NCBI GenBank assembly: GCA_023254015.1 | Contig: JALQYS010000405.1 | Location: 1 to 20,019, forward strand | Length of the DNA stretch: 20,019 nt | Direction of reading: 5' to 3' | DNA from: Paracoccaceae bacterium | Lineage (GTDB): Bacteria > Pseudomonadota > Alphaproteobacteria > Rhodobacterales > Rhodobacteraceae | Shown: positions 9,816 to 18,548 of the stretch, in pieces | Layout of the letters: each line of letters starts with the position of its first letter | Numbering within the stretch: position 1 is the first letter of the stretch | Program-made: the position numbers and the translations under genes | The notes under the pieces: model-generated | What the model saw: only the letters and a program-made list of their open reading frames with translations | Told to the model about the DNA's origin: nothing | The model's database searches: none

Positions 9816-10736
9816 TTCAGCCACCTTTCGCGGATCGTGCCCAAGATCCCCTTGGGCGCGAACAGGACCAGCACCACCAGTGCCGCCCCCACGACCATGA
9901 GGTAGGCCGAGGTCAGGCTTGATGCGAAATCAACCAGATAGAACATCAACCCCGCCCCCAGAAGCGGCCCAAGAACCGTGCCCGCCCCCCCCCAAAAGCA
10001 CATAAAGCATCGGCAGGATGGAATATTGCACCGACGCAAAGCTGGCCCCGAAATAGCCGAAAAGCAGCGCATAGGCCGCGCCCGCAGCGCCTGCATAAAG
10101 GCCCGAGATCACAAGGATCTTCAGCTTGACGACATAGGGGTTGAACCCCAGCATCCGGCTGCGCTCCTCGTTTTCGCGCATGGCCAGCATCACCCGGCCA
10201 AAACGCGACTGCACCAGCAAGAGCTTGCTTCCCAGCGCAACGCCGAACAGCGCAAGGGCGGCCCAGAAGCGCGCCGTATCCTGCGTCATATCGGCACCAA
10301 GGATCTGGCGCTGCGGGGCGTTCAGGGCAATGCCCTCGTCCCCGCCGGTAAAGCCGTTGAAGTAAAGAATCGTCAGGAACCCCACCTGCGCGAACATCAG
10401 CGTCACGATCATGAAGCTGACCCCCGCGGTGCGCAGCGCCAGAAGGCCGACCAGCGCCGCCATCCCGGCCCCGGCGCAGGTGCCGGCAATCAGCGCAGGC
10501 AGGGCGGCAAGGCCGGCATGATGCACCAAAAGCCCCGTGCCATACATGCCCGCGCCAAACAGCAGCGCATGGCCCAGCGACAGAAGGCCCGCATAGCCAA
10601 AAGCGATGTTGTAGCCCATGGCATAGACCGCCAGCACCATGATCCGCGCCAGATTGTTGGCGTGATAGGGCGGCAGCACCATTTGCGCCACGGCGAGCCC
10701 GGCCAGCACTGCCAGATGCAGGGCCCAAACCTTCAT
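9803..10736 (-). pseudogene. LivM-type ABC permease, interrupted by a +1 frameshift
   Basis: An inner-membrane permease of the Liv/HAAT importer. From the ATG at 10736, which overlaps the upstream permease by ATGA, the frame reads a typical LivM: NIAFGYAGLLSLGHALLFGAG near the start, the cytoplasmic coupling loop MLAMRENEERSRMLGFNPY, and further helices to MLYVLLGG. At a run of nine G (minus strand; 9985-9993) it shifts and ends early at 9930 (268 residues, tail HGSWAASGGGVDVLSG). With eight G, the sequence continues as GGAGTVLGPLLGAGLMFY and a last helix to KGILGTIRERWLKWLP, stopping at 9803, for a normal 310 residues. The downstream part still has intact LivM character, so the shift is recent, a sequencing error, or compensated by slippage. 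The true state cannot be decided from this sequence. Confidence 0.85.
9985..9993 (+). repeat. Nine-base C homopolymer causing the livM frameshift
   Basis: Nine consecutive C (nine G on the coding strand) sit exactly where the permease frame is lost. Removing one base restores the family sequence LLGGAGTVLGP. The tract is prone both to sequencing error and to replication or transcription slippage. Confidence 0.9.
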
Positions 10737-11611
10737 GCCCGCGCTCCAAACAGGCCCTGCGGGCGGAACACCAGCACCATGGCCACCGCCGCCGTGGCGA
10801 TGATCTTGGCCAGCGTCGGCGACCAGAACATCGAGATCACCCCATCCGACAGCCCGATGATGAGCGCCGCCACCAATGTGCCCCGCAACGACCCAAGCCC
10901 GCCAATGATGACCACGATGAAGGACAGCAACAGCGGATCGCCCCCCATCAGGTAATGCGCCTGCGAAATCGGCACCAACAGCACCGCCGCCACGGCCGCC
11001 AGCCCCGCGCCCAGCGCGAAAACCCCGGCATAGACCCGATCGACGTTGATGCCAAAGGCGCGCGCCGTCTGCCGGTCAACCTGCGTGGCCCGCATGACCA
11101 GCCCGGCCTTCGTGCGCGTCATGAACCACCAGACGGCCAGCAGGATCAACAAGGTGGCAAGGATGACAAACAGCTTGTAGCCGGAAAAGCCGAACCACGG
11201 CAGTTGCAGCCGCAAGGTGAAGGGCGCGGTGACGGGCCGGGCATCCGGCCCAAAGAAGGAAAGCGCTGCCTGTTCAAGAATATACAACAGCCCGATGGTG
11301 GCCACGATAGTTGCCTCGGGGTCATAGTTCAGCCGTTTCAGCACAAGCGTATCAGTGGCCGCCGCAATGGTGCCCACCACGAGCGGCGCCACGACAATCG
11401 CCACCATCCAGGCAAGCGCCGGCGGTCCCGGCACATATTGCGCCACCGTCCAGGCCAGCACGGCGCCCAGCATGAAAAACGCCCCATGCGCCACGTTGAC
11501 CACGCGCATCACGCCAAAGACCAGCGACAGGCCAACGGCGGTCAGCGCCAGCACGGCGGCTTTGACAAGGCCCTCCATCAGGGCAAGCAGCAGGTAAGGT
11601 CCAAAGGCCAT
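10733..11611 (-). CDS. LivH-type ABC transporter permease
   Basis: A 292-residue polytopic inner-membrane permease of the Liv/HAAT importer. The first helix and loop read ALTAVGLSLVFGVMRVVNVAHGAF, close to the LivH signature SLVFGxxxxxNxAHG. The cytoplasmic coupling loop MRATQVDRQTARAFGINVDRVYA is the site that docks the ATPases, and the C-terminal LVFRPQGLFGARA is typical. About eight hydrophobic segments are visible. The ATG at 11611 lacks a good ribosome site; it lies 38 bases after the stop of the binding-protein gene, behind a GC-rich hairpin, so it may be translated less well than that gene. The stop overlaps the LivM-type start (ATGA). Confidence 0.91.
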   Translation of the reverse strand: MAFGPYLLLALMEGLVKAAVLALTAVGLSLVFGVMRVVNVAHGAFFMLGAVLAWTVAQYVPGPPALAWMVAIVVAPLVVGTIAAATDTLVLKRLNYDPEATIVATIGLLYILEQAALSFFGPDARPVTAPFTLRLQLPWFGFSGYKLFVILATLLILLAVWWFMTRTKAGLVMRATQVDRQTARAFGINVDRVYAGVFALGAGLAAVAAVLLVPISQAHYLMGGDPLLLSFIVVIIGGLGSLRGTLVAALIIGLSDGVISMFWSPTLAKIIATAAVAMVLVFRPQGLFGARA

Positions 11612-11619
11612 GTGGAAAC

Positions 11620-11643
11620 GGGCGGGGGCCGCACCCCCCGCCC
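11620..11643 (-). other. GC-rich hairpin between binding-protein and permease genes
   Basis: GGGCGGGGG (11620-11628) and CCCCCGCCC (11635-11643) are perfect inverted arms of 9 bp with a 6-base loop, lying in the 38-base gap between the binding-protein stop and the permease ATG. No T run follows in the direction of transcription, so it is not a standard terminator. It could stall exonucleases or polymerase and so keep binding-protein mRNA more abundant than permease mRNA, a common arrangement in ABC operons; that role is inferred. Confidence 0.6.
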
Positions 11644-11649
11644 CTGTCC

Positions 11650-12939
11650 TCAGAACGCCATGGTGGTGTAATCGACGGCATCCTCATAGGCGCCATCGGC
11701 CATCGAGGTTTGATGCACCCGCACCAGCTTGCCGCCCTGAACCTGGCTGATGTTCTGGGTGCCAAAGACCTGATGGGTCTTGCCGTTGAACATCTTGGCT
11801 CCTTGCGGCCGTTCGATGCCATAGGGCAGGTCGGAAATGCCCTCCATCGTCTCGACCAGCTTTTGCCGATCGGCGGGGCCAGCATAGGAGCAGGCCTCCA
11901 TGGCCTGCTTGATGAAGAAAAGCGTCTCCCAGACCGAGAACATGTGGCTGTAGGTGGACACATCCGCCGCATCGGCCAGCGAAGCGCCATTGTCATCAAC
12001 CCCGACGGCGGCGCGATAGGCGGCCTCATGCTCGCCCGCGTCGGCGGGTTTCACGCGGCAATGCGCCTCCCAGAAATGGCTGCCTTCCAGGAATTCCAGC
12101 CCCGGCGTCGCCATGTCGACGGCCTCAAGACTATCGATGAAGCCAAACAGCTTTGGCCCGTTGCCCGGCCCGTAGAACTCGCCCAACTCCTTGACAAAGG
12201 TCAGCACGCCGGGGCCGACCATGACGTGATAGAGAACCTCGGTCTCCGCCGGGATCTGCGGCAGATACTGGGTAAAGCTGGTTTCGGTCGGCGGAATGGC
12301 AATCTGGGCAATCACCTCGCCGCCCTGCGCCTTCATCGCGGCGGTAAAGAAATCGCGGTGGTCGTGGCCAAAGGCATAGTCGGGGAACACCATGGTGACC
12401 TTCTTGCCAAGGTTCGCCGCCACCCAGGGCGCCATGGCCGAAATCTGGCTGCGCACATCGGTGATGCCGGGTTGCAACGTCCAGCGGTTCAGCGCCCCGG
12501 ACGCGACATGATAGCCTTCGGAGCAGACCAGATAGGGGATCTTCAACTCGCCCGCCCGCGGGGCTGAACCCATGACCACATGGGAAAACAGCGTGCCAAG
12601 GATCAGCTCGCAGCCGTGCTGATTGGCCAGCTTGTCCACCACCTCGGCGCCGCGCTTGGGGTCGGTGCCGTCATCTTCATAGACCAGTTCGATCGGCCGT
12701 CCGCCGATGCCGCCCGCGTCGTTGATCATCTTGGCGGCCGCATCGGCCGTGCGCTGATACCAGCGGCCATAGCTGGCGCCGATTCCCGTGGCATGCAGCT
12801 GAAAGCCCAGCTTCATCGGCGCACCTTGCGCGGCCACCGGGCGCACCAGCCCGGTCGTCGCCAAAAGGCCCGCAGCCCCCATCCCGGCAAGGACCGCACG
12901 GCGGGAGGGCGTGAATGCACTCGATACCTTCGTCATCAT
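11650..12939 (-). CDS. Tat-exported Liv-type periplasmic substrate-binding protein
   Basis: A 429-residue solute-binding protein of the HAAT family (Peripla_BP_6 type). The N terminus has a twin-arginine signal, TPSRRAVLAGMGAAGLLA (Arg13-Arg14), with a likely cut after VAA near residue 37. The mature start, MKLGFQLHATGIGASYGRW, and the EDDGTDPKRGAEVVDKLANQ segment are characteristic of these receptors. Tat rather than Sec export is common for binding proteins of this family in alphaproteobacteria. The start at 12939 is preferred over a longer in-frame extension to 13065, because GAGGA lies about 5 bases upstream and the signal peptide begins there. It stands 88 bases after the membrane-protein gene, the largest gap in the run from 18548 to 8411, so a secondary promoter is possible. 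Ligand unknown; context points to a nicotinate-like compound. Confidence 0.91.
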   Translation of the reverse strand: MMTKVSSAFTPSRRAVLAGMGAAGLLATTGLVRPVAAQGAPMKLGFQLHATGIGASYGRWYQRTADAAAKMINDAGGIGGRPIELVYEDDGTDPKRGAEVVDKLANQHGCELILGTLFSHVVMGSAPRAGELKIPYLVCSEGYHVASGALNRWTLQPGITDVRSQISAMAPWVAANLGKKVTMVFPDYAFGHDHRDFFTAAMKAQGGEVIAQIAIPPTETSFTQYLPQIPAETEVLYHVMVGPGVLTFVKELGEFYGPGNGPKLFGFIDSLEAVDMATPGLEFLEGSHFWEAHCRVKPADAGEHEAAYRAAVGVDDNGASLADAADVSTYSHMFSVWETLFFIKQAMEACSYAGPADRQKLVETMEGISDLPYGIERPQGAKMFNGKTHQVFGTQNISQVQGGKLVRVHQTSMADGAYEDAVDYTTMAF

Positions 12940-13027
12940 GGTCTTCCTCTCTGTTGGTGCCGGGCTGCGCTCTGGGGCCAGTCCCGAGGTGAAGCCTGTA
13001 AGCTGGCGCGGAAAAAGTCCATGGGTT

Positions 13028-14434
13028 TCATGCCCCCCGGGCCGTGGACAACAGCCAAAGCCCAAAGACGGTATAGCCCACCATCAGAACCGTCATGGGC
13101 AGATGGGCCAGCGCGCGAGCATGCGGGCCGACCAGTTTCAGCACCAGAACCACGGCCAGAAGATGCGCCCCCAGAATGGTCGCAAACTGCACGGCATAAA
13201 GCAGCGACATGACCCAAGGGACAGACAGAAACCCCAGCGAGACATAGAAGGGCGGCAGGCCCAACAGGGCGTCGCCCCGGAACAGCGGATCGTTCAGCGC
13301 ATAAAGCGCGTATTGCGCCGAGGTCAGCAGGGTGATGAAGAAATGCGCCGTGTGATATCCCGCCGCGATGGCCAGAAACGACAGCATCACCGGCCCCGCG
13401 GCAAAGCGTTGCCCGCCCCAATGCCGCCCCAGCGACAGCACGACCCACAGGCCCAACGCCGTTGCCCCCCAAGCCGCGAACAGCCCCAGCGTGTTGACCC
13501 CCATCACCGCCGACCGCCCGGTAAACTCCAACGGGTTCTCTCCGATGAGGCCCAGCCAGAAGAAGGTTTCGGACAGACCCTCGAAACTGAGCCCGCCCAG
13601 CGCCACGGTGACGAAGGCCATTTCCGACAGCGAAAACGGCGGCATCCGCAGCACCTGCGCCCCCGGCCAGCCGATCAGGCTGCGCACCCGGCCGCCCTGC
13701 CGCTCGCGCCAGAAGGGGGCGATGCGCGAGACCATGGTGAAGAACACGGTCAGAAACTCGCCCTTCTCCAGCCAGTCCTCGCCCTCCAGCACGCCAAGGG
13801 CAAGGATCACCGCGAAATAAATCAGCATCGCCTGCAGCAGCGTTTCGGGGTCAGATGGCGAAAGCGAGACGATCTGAAACCAGCTGAACCCCATCAGCCC
13901 CAGAACGGCAGGCCAATGGCCAAGGCGCGACAGGCCGATGCCGCGGGTTCGCCCGATCAGACCGCGCAGGACCCGGATGGGCGCATGAAACGGCGTCAGC
14001 CCCCACCAGAGATTGCCAAACAGCATCGAGGCCAAGGGAAGGGCGATCCAGACCCCGGTCCAGAACACCAGCGTCAGAAGGTTGTGCATCGGGTCGTTGG
14101 GGCCCAGAATCCCAGCCAAGACCACGATCAGAAAGACCATGAAGCTGGCATAGGTCAGCGCGATCCGTGGCAGCCGCTCGGGCCGATCACGCAGCAAATG
14201 CGCCCGCATGTCTGGCAACCGGGCGGCGGCGGCCCCCATCACTGCCGTCAACGCCACGGTCAGCGCCGCACCGGTGATGTAATGCCCGGTCGGCAGGGTC
14301 AGGATCACCGAAGGCGGCAAGGCGCAGGCAAAGGCCGCGCCGGGCAGAAGGGCAAGGGCCATCGCCAGCCCCTGCAAGCCCGGCCCGCCCACGAAAGGCG
14401 CAAACCGTTTCGCAGGGGCTGAGGCCCTGCTCAT
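13028..14434 (-). CDS. Polytopic membrane protein, fenitrothion-hydrolase-like family
   Basis: A 468-residue integral membrane protein with roughly ten to twelve hydrophobic segments. I recognise several features of the family annotated as fenitrothion hydrolase in databases: LPTGHYI near residue 48; a FGNLWWGLTPFHAPIRVLR loop (compare GDxWRxLxPWRA in relatives); HWPAVLGLMGFSWFQIV; and the C-terminal run GYHTAHFFITLL followed by AQYALYALNDPLFRG. Several conserved-looking histidines lie in or next to helices. It is not a Liv permease: it lacks their signatures. The ATG at 14434 overlaps the stop of the 6-hydroxynicotinate reductase homologue by ATGA, implying coupled synthesis. Its real role is unknown. 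In this setting it could be a transporter, a membrane hydrolase, or part of an electron path to the reductase. The family assignment is from memory of sequence patterns. Confidence 0.8.
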   Translation of the reverse strand: MSRASAPAKRFAPFVGGPGLQGLAMALALLPGAAFACALPPSVILTLPTGHYITGAALTVALTAVMGAAAARLPDMRAHLLRDRPERLPRIALTYASFMVFLIVVLAGILGPNDPMHNLLTLVFWTGVWIALPLASMLFGNLWWGLTPFHAPIRVLRGLIGRTRGIGLSRLGHWPAVLGLMGFSWFQIVSLSPSDPETLLQAMLIYFAVILALGVLEGEDWLEKGEFLTVFFTMVSRIAPFWRERQGGRVRSLIGWPGAQVLRMPPFSLSEMAFVTVALGGLSFEGLSETFFWLGLIGENPLEFTGRSAVMGVNTLGLFAAWGATALGLWVVLSLGRHWGGQRFAAGPVMLSFLAIAAGYHTAHFFITLLTSAQYALYALNDPLFRGDALLGLPPFYVSLGFLSVPWVMSLLYAVQFATILGAHLLAVVLVLKLVGPHARALAHLPMTVLMVGYTVFGLWLLSTARGA

Positions 14435-15861
14435 TCCGGCCAGCCTTCAAGCCGGGCCGCAGTGGGGTATTCACCGCCTTCGGCCATGATCTGGTCAAGC
14501 GTCTGGATGCTGCCCTCGTGCCCGCCCATCGCCACATAGGCTGCGCGCGGCAAGGTGAACTCCAGCGGTGCCACCAGCGCGGGCGTCGGCACATAGCCGA
14601 AGGCACCTTTCGGCAGGCGCGTTATATCCACCATGAAGGTGATCCCGCCGCCGGGCCAGACATAGGTTTCCGCCCCGCCCGAGGTAAGAACCGTCTCGCG
14701 CCCCTGAACTGACCGCGTCAGCCGCACCGGGTTTTTCGTGACCCCGGCCCGAAGGCTGCCCCCTGCCCCGCCCATGAACATCACGGTGCAAAGCGACGGC
14801 TCGCAATTCTCGTCGATGAGGCCGACGGTCGCCCGCAGCGCCTCGGGCAACGGGCGTTCTTGCGGCCTCAACTCCTCGTCCAGCTCGTAATAGGCGAACT
14901 CTTCGCCTGTGGTCGACACCATCAGCAGCCTGAGCCCCGGCCGCGCGCCCTTCTTGGGGTTCCAGTCGCCCAGAATCTGCAGGGGATTGGTGAGTTTCGT
15001 GCCACCCCAGCCCTGCCCCGGCTCGGATACCCGGAAATACCGGCCAGGCGTCGAGCGATGGCCAAGGATCTTGATCCCCGTCGGCTGCCATCCCAACACC
15101 TTGCCCGCCTGATGTTCGCTGACGACGCCGGTGATATGGTCATCGACCACCACCACCTCGTCCACCAGCCCCTGCCACTGCACGGCAAACATGCCGATGG
15201 TGGCCGACCCACAGCCCACGCGCATCCGCCGTTCGGGGGTGCCGTCGACAATCGGCGGCCGGCCCGCCTGCACCACCACGGTTGACCCGCCGTCTATGGT
15301 CAACTCCACCGCCTCGCCGTTGCACAGGGACAGCATGGCCGAGCAGGTCAGCCGGCCCTCGGCCTTGGACCCGCCCGTCAGGTGATGCACACCCCCCAAG
15401 GACAGCATCTGGCTGCCATATTCCGCCGTGGTGACATGGCCGATCACCTCACCCCCCGCCCGCACGGCGGCACCTTCAGGGCCAAGGAAACGGTCGGTAT
15501 CGATCTTCACCTTGACGCCGCAGTAGGAAAAAATCGCCTCGGTCACGACGGTGACCATATCGGCGCCATCCACCCGGGATGACACGATGAAGGGCGCGGG
15601 CTTGTAGTCAGGATAGGTGGTGCCCGAGCCGATGGCGGTGACGAATGTATCGCCCGGCATGGGATCGCCGTCCCAGTCGCGGGCGGCAAAGGGCACGATG
15701 CGATGCCCGGCCTCGACCGCATGGGACAGCATCACCACCGGATCGGTGCGAATGATGCGGCCCGCGTCATTGGCGTAACGGTCGCAGGCCCCGGTTTGCC
15801 CCGGCGCGATGTAGCACATCACCGGGCAGGCATCGCAGCGGATCTTTTCAACCTCGGTCAT
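14431..15861 (-). CDS. hnr: 6-hydroxynicotinate reductase homologue (Fe-S dearomatising reductase)
   Basis: A 476-residue protein resembling 6-hydroxynicotinate reductase, which in Eubacterium barkeri reduces 6-hydroxynicotinate to 1,4,5,6-tetrahydro-6-oxonicotinate with ferredoxin as electron donor. The N terminus carries a cluster-type motif, C9-x2-C12-x3-C16-x9-C26, within RCDACPVMCYIAPGQTGACD, suited to an Fe-S cluster. Further cysteines occur in the middle (SYCGV, LTCSAMLSLC, VGCGSATIG) and later (ENCEPSLC). I chose ATG 15861: AAAGG lies about 7 bases before it and homology begins there; a longer open frame to 15933 lies inside the upstream gene. Both ends overlap neighbours by ATGA. The adjacent molybdenum hydroxylase would supply a hydroxylated ring. 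Substrate identity is inferred; a related N-heterocycle is possible. Confidence 0.78.
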   Translation of the reverse strand: MTEVEKIRCDACPVMCYIAPGQTGACDRYANDAGRIIRTDPVVMLSHAVEAGHRIVPFAARDWDGDPMPGDTFVTAIGSGTTYPDYKPAPFIVSSRVDGADMVTVVTEAIFSYCGVKVKIDTDRFLGPEGAAVRAGGEVIGHVTTAEYGSQMLSLGGVHHLTGGSKAEGRLTCSAMLSLCNGEAVELTIDGGSTVVVQAGRPPIVDGTPERRMRVGCGSATIGMFAVQWQGLVDEVVVVDDHITGVVSEHQAGKVLGWQPTGIKILGHRSTPGRYFRVSEPGQGWGGTKLTNPLQILGDWNPKKGARPGLRLLMVSTTGEEFAYYELDEELRPQERPLPEALRATVGLIDENCEPSLCTVMFMGGAGGSLRAGVTKNPVRLTRSVQGRETVLTSGGAETYVWPGGGITFMVDITRLPKGAFGYVPTPALVAPLEFTLPRAAYVAMGGHEGSIQTLDQIMAEGGEYPTAARLEGWPE

Positions 15862-18548
15862 GGGCTGGCCTTTCGGATGGCGTCCAGCACGCGGTGCGGC
15901 AGGGCAGGCAGGCGGGTGATCTCGGCCCCGCAAGCGTGGCGGATGGCATTCAGGATGGCGGGCGCCGTGGGGATCAGGACATGCTCGCCCAACCCCTTGG
16001 CGCCGAAGGGACCATCCGGATCAGGCACTTCGACGAGAAGGCTTTCGATGGGCGGCACGTCGCCTGCGGTGGGGATGAGATAGTCATGCAGGTTCTCGGT
16101 GCGACCGGCGATGTAGTCCTCCATCAGGGCAAGGCCGATGCCTTGGGCGATTCCGCCTTCGATCTGGCCCTCGGCCAGCGTGGGGTTGATGGTGCGGCCA
16201 ACGTCATGCGCGGCGGTGATCTTTTCCAGGCGGACCGTGCCCAACCGGGTATCAACCACGAGCTCCACCATCTGCGCGCCATAGCCATAAAGCGCGTAAG
16301 GGGTGCCCTGGCCGTTTTCATCCAGCGGTTTCGTCGGCGGGTCATAGGTTTCCTCGGCGACAAGCGCATAGCCGAGCGGGGTGACGGGCAGGCTTTTCAG
16401 GTCGATCCAGTGCTGGGCTGCCCCTTCGGACACAGTGACTTCGCGGCCGGTCAGAGAAAGTTTCGCGCCCTCGCCCGCATTGACCAGGCGTAGAATCTGC
16501 GCCCGCAAGCTGGCCCCTGCCGCCTGCGCCGCCCGGCCTGAAACAAAGGTCTGGCGGCTGGCCGAGGTCTTTCCGGCATCGGGCGTCAGGAACGTATCGG
16601 GGCCGATCAGGGTAAAGGCAGAGATCGGCAAGCCCAGCGCCTCGGCGGCGATCTGCGGGATCACGGTATTCGACCCCTGCCCGATGTCGGCCGCGCCCTG
16701 ATGCAGCATCACCCGGCCCTCTGGCGTCAGCCCGATGCGGATGGTCGAGGGATTGGGCAGCCCGGTATTGCCGCAACCATACCAGCAAGAGGCAACGCCC
16801 ACCCCACGCCGCAGATGTCCGCCGGGTTGCGGCGCGGCCAGCGCGCGCGTCCAGTGAGGTCGCAGGGCGACCAGGCAATCGTGAATGCCGGTCGCCGTCA
16901 TCACCTGCCCCGTCGCACTGGCCTGACCATCGCGCAACGCGTTCAGGATGCGGAACTCAAGCCGGTCGATCCCCGCCTTGTCGGCCAGCCTGTCATACAG
17001 CGTTTCCTGCCAGATCGCGGCCTGCGGCACGCCGAAACCGCGAAAGGCACCCGAGACCGGGCCGTGGGTGTGGATCGCCCGCGCCCGCGCGGTGATCGCC
17101 GGGGTGAAATAGGGGCCAGAGGCATGGACGGGCACCCGGTTCGCCACGGTGGGGCCCCAGCTGGAATAGGCGCCGGTGTTGAACCGGCCGGTGAACTCCA
17201 CCCCCATGATCCGCCCCGTGGCATCACAGCCAATGCGGCCCTCCATCTCGGCCGGGTGGCGTTTGGTGGTGGAGGCCATGCTTTCAGACCGGGAATAGAC
17301 CATGCGGCAAGGCCGCCCGGTTTTCAGCGCGACAAGGCCGATCAGCGGCTGCAGCGACACGTCAAGCTTGGAGCCGAACCCGCCACCGGTGGCCGAAGGC
17401 AGGATGCGCACGCGATCGGGCGGCAGGCCAAGAATAAGGGCGGTATCATCCCGGTCCATCACCGGGGCCTGCGTGCAGGCCCGGATGCACAGGGTATCGC
17501 CCTCCATCCAGGCGGCCCCGGCCTCGGGCTCGATATAGGCGTGCTCGACATAGGTGGTTTCAACCCGGCCCTCGACCACATGCGCGGCCTTGGCAAGGGC
17601 GGCCGTGGCATCGCCCTTGATGACCTTGCCTTCGATCAACAGGTTCCCCGAGCGGGTCGGATGCAGCAGCGGCGCGGCGGGGGCTTCGGCCTGTGCCGGT
17701 GCGGTCAGAGCCGGAAGCGGGGTCCAGCGGATGGGAAAATCGGTCAGGTCAGGATCGGCGCCGGGCTCAAAGGCCACGACGGCCACGCATTCCCCACGGA
17801 ACCGGGCGGGGCTGGCGGCTATGGCGGGCTGATCGGCAAAGGGCGGGATCACCGAAAAGGCGTTGCGGCCCGGAATGTCGGCGGCGGTGAACACGGCGGC
17901 AACACCCGGCCGGGCGGCAAAGGCGGCCAGATCGCCCAAGACAAAGGCGGCATGCGGATGGGGGGAGCGGACGGCCTTTACCAAAAGCGCCCCTTCCGGC
18001 ACCACATCGGCCCCGAAAAGATCGCCGGCCACCTTGGCCGCGCCATCCAGCCTTTCGATCCTCTGACCAACCGGCGTGCTGTCGGGCAAAGGCGCGGGCG
18101 GCACCTCGCGCCAGGCATCGCAGACGGCGACGATGATCTTGCGATAGCCGGTGCAACGGCACAGAACGCCGCCCAGCGCGGTTTCCGCCTGTGCCTCGGT
18201 CGGGCGGGGCGTCTGGGCCAGAAGCTCGGCTGCGGCCATCAGCATGCCGGGGGTGCAGATGCCGCATTGCGCGGCCCCATGGCGCAGGAAGGCGGCACGC
18301 AGACGGGTCAGAAGAGGTGTCTCGGCCTCGACCGTCTCGATCCGGGTGCCCTCGGCACGGGCAGCGGGCACCAGACAGGCGCAGACCGCCTGGCCATCCA
18401 TCAACACCGTGCAGGCACCGCAATCGCCCGCGTCGCAACCCACCTTGGTGCCGCGCGCGCCAAGCGTTTCGCGCAAGACTTCGGTCAGCCGCAGGGTGGG
18501 GGCGACCGGGGCCGAGACCGGCTGACCGTTAAGCGTGAAGGAAATCAT
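15858..18548 (-). CDS. Molybdenum hydroxylase, fused 2Fe-2S and molybdopterin subunit
   Basis: An 896-residue xanthine-dehydrogenase-family protein in which the small Fe-S subunit and the large Mo subunit are one chain, an arrangement like E. coli XdhD. Residues 1-150 hold two [2Fe-2S] sites: Cys38, 43, 46, 58 (plant-ferredoxin type) and Cys95, 98, 130, 132. The Mo domain begins near 160 (RIERLDGAAKVAGD) and shows GGGFGSKLD, GAFRGFG, GAADIGQGSN and AHDVGRTINPT. The FGAKGLGEH stretch near the C terminus contains the expected catalytic glutamate. It would hydroxylate an N-heterocyclic ring with water as oxygen source. Placement directly before the 6-hydroxynicotinate reductase homologue suggests nicotinate dehydrogenase activity, but a purine or other heterocycle cannot be excluded. 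No twin-Arg signal or cytochrome c domain is seen, so it is probably cytoplasmic. Both ends overlap neighbours by ATGA. Confidence 0.9.
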   Translation of the reverse strand: MISFTLNGQPVSAPVAPTLRLTEVLRETLGARGTKVGCDAGDCGACTVLMDGQAVCACLVPAARAEGTRIETVEAETPLLTRLRAAFLRHGAAQCGICTPGMLMAAAELLAQTPRPTEAQAETALGGVLCRCTGYRKIIVAVCDAWREVPPAPLPDSTPVGQRIERLDGAAKVAGDLFGADVVPEGALLVKAVRSPHPHAAFVLGDLAAFAARPGVAAVFTAADIPGRNAFSVIPPFADQPAIAASPARFRGECVAVVAFEPGADPDLTDFPIRWTPLPALTAPAQAEAPAAPLLHPTRSGNLLIEGKVIKGDATAALAKAAHVVEGRVETTYVEHAYIEPEAGAAWMEGDTLCIRACTQAPVMDRDDTALILGLPPDRVRILPSATGGGFGSKLDVSLQPLIGLVALKTGRPCRMVYSRSESMASTTKRHPAEMEGRIGCDATGRIMGVEFTGRFNTGAYSSWGPTVANRVPVHASGPYFTPAITARARAIHTHGPVSGAFRGFGVPQAAIWQETLYDRLADKAGIDRLEFRILNALRDGQASATGQVMTATGIHDCLVALRPHWTRALAAPQPGGHLRRGVGVASCWYGCGNTGLPNPSTIRIGLTPEGRVMLHQGAADIGQGSNTVIPQIAAEALGLPISAFTLIGPDTFLTPDAGKTSASRQTFVSGRAAQAAGASLRAQILRLVNAGEGAKLSLTGREVTVSEGAAQHWIDLKSLPVTPLGYALVAEETYDPPTKPLDENGQGTPYALYGYGAQMVELVVDTRLGTVRLEKITAAHDVGRTINPTLAEGQIEGGIAQGIGLALMEDYIAGRTENLHDYLIPTAGDVPPIESLLVEVPDPDGPFGAKGLGEHVLIPTAPAILNAIRHACGAEITRLPALPHRVLDAIRKASP

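Noticed and set aside
9930..10736. LivM-type gene as a normal complete 268-residue protein
   Set aside because: The last 20 residues are out-of-frame low-complexity sequence, and the true family C terminus continues in the next frame to 9803.
11620..11643. Rho-independent terminator ending the binding-protein transcript
   Set aside because: The stem is strong, but no run of T follows and the permease genes downstream would be cut off from the operon.
8411..12939. Urea (Urt) transporter
   Set aside because: No urease or other urt gene is nearby and the binding protein lacks recognisable UrtA character; the catabolic neighbours point elsewhere.
12940..13065. N-terminal extension of the binding protein
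   Set aside because: It would bury the Tat signal inside the chain and overlap the preceding gene; the ATG at 12939 has a ribosome site.
12911..14422. 503-residue + strand open frame
   Set aside because: It lies opposite the membrane-protein gene, is full of Arg, Gln, Pro and His, and has no recognisable domain; it is an antisense shadow.
15862..15933. N-terminal extension of the hnr homologue
   Set aside because: It lies wholly inside the hydroxylase gene, and the Cys-cluster domain begins right after the ATG at 15861.
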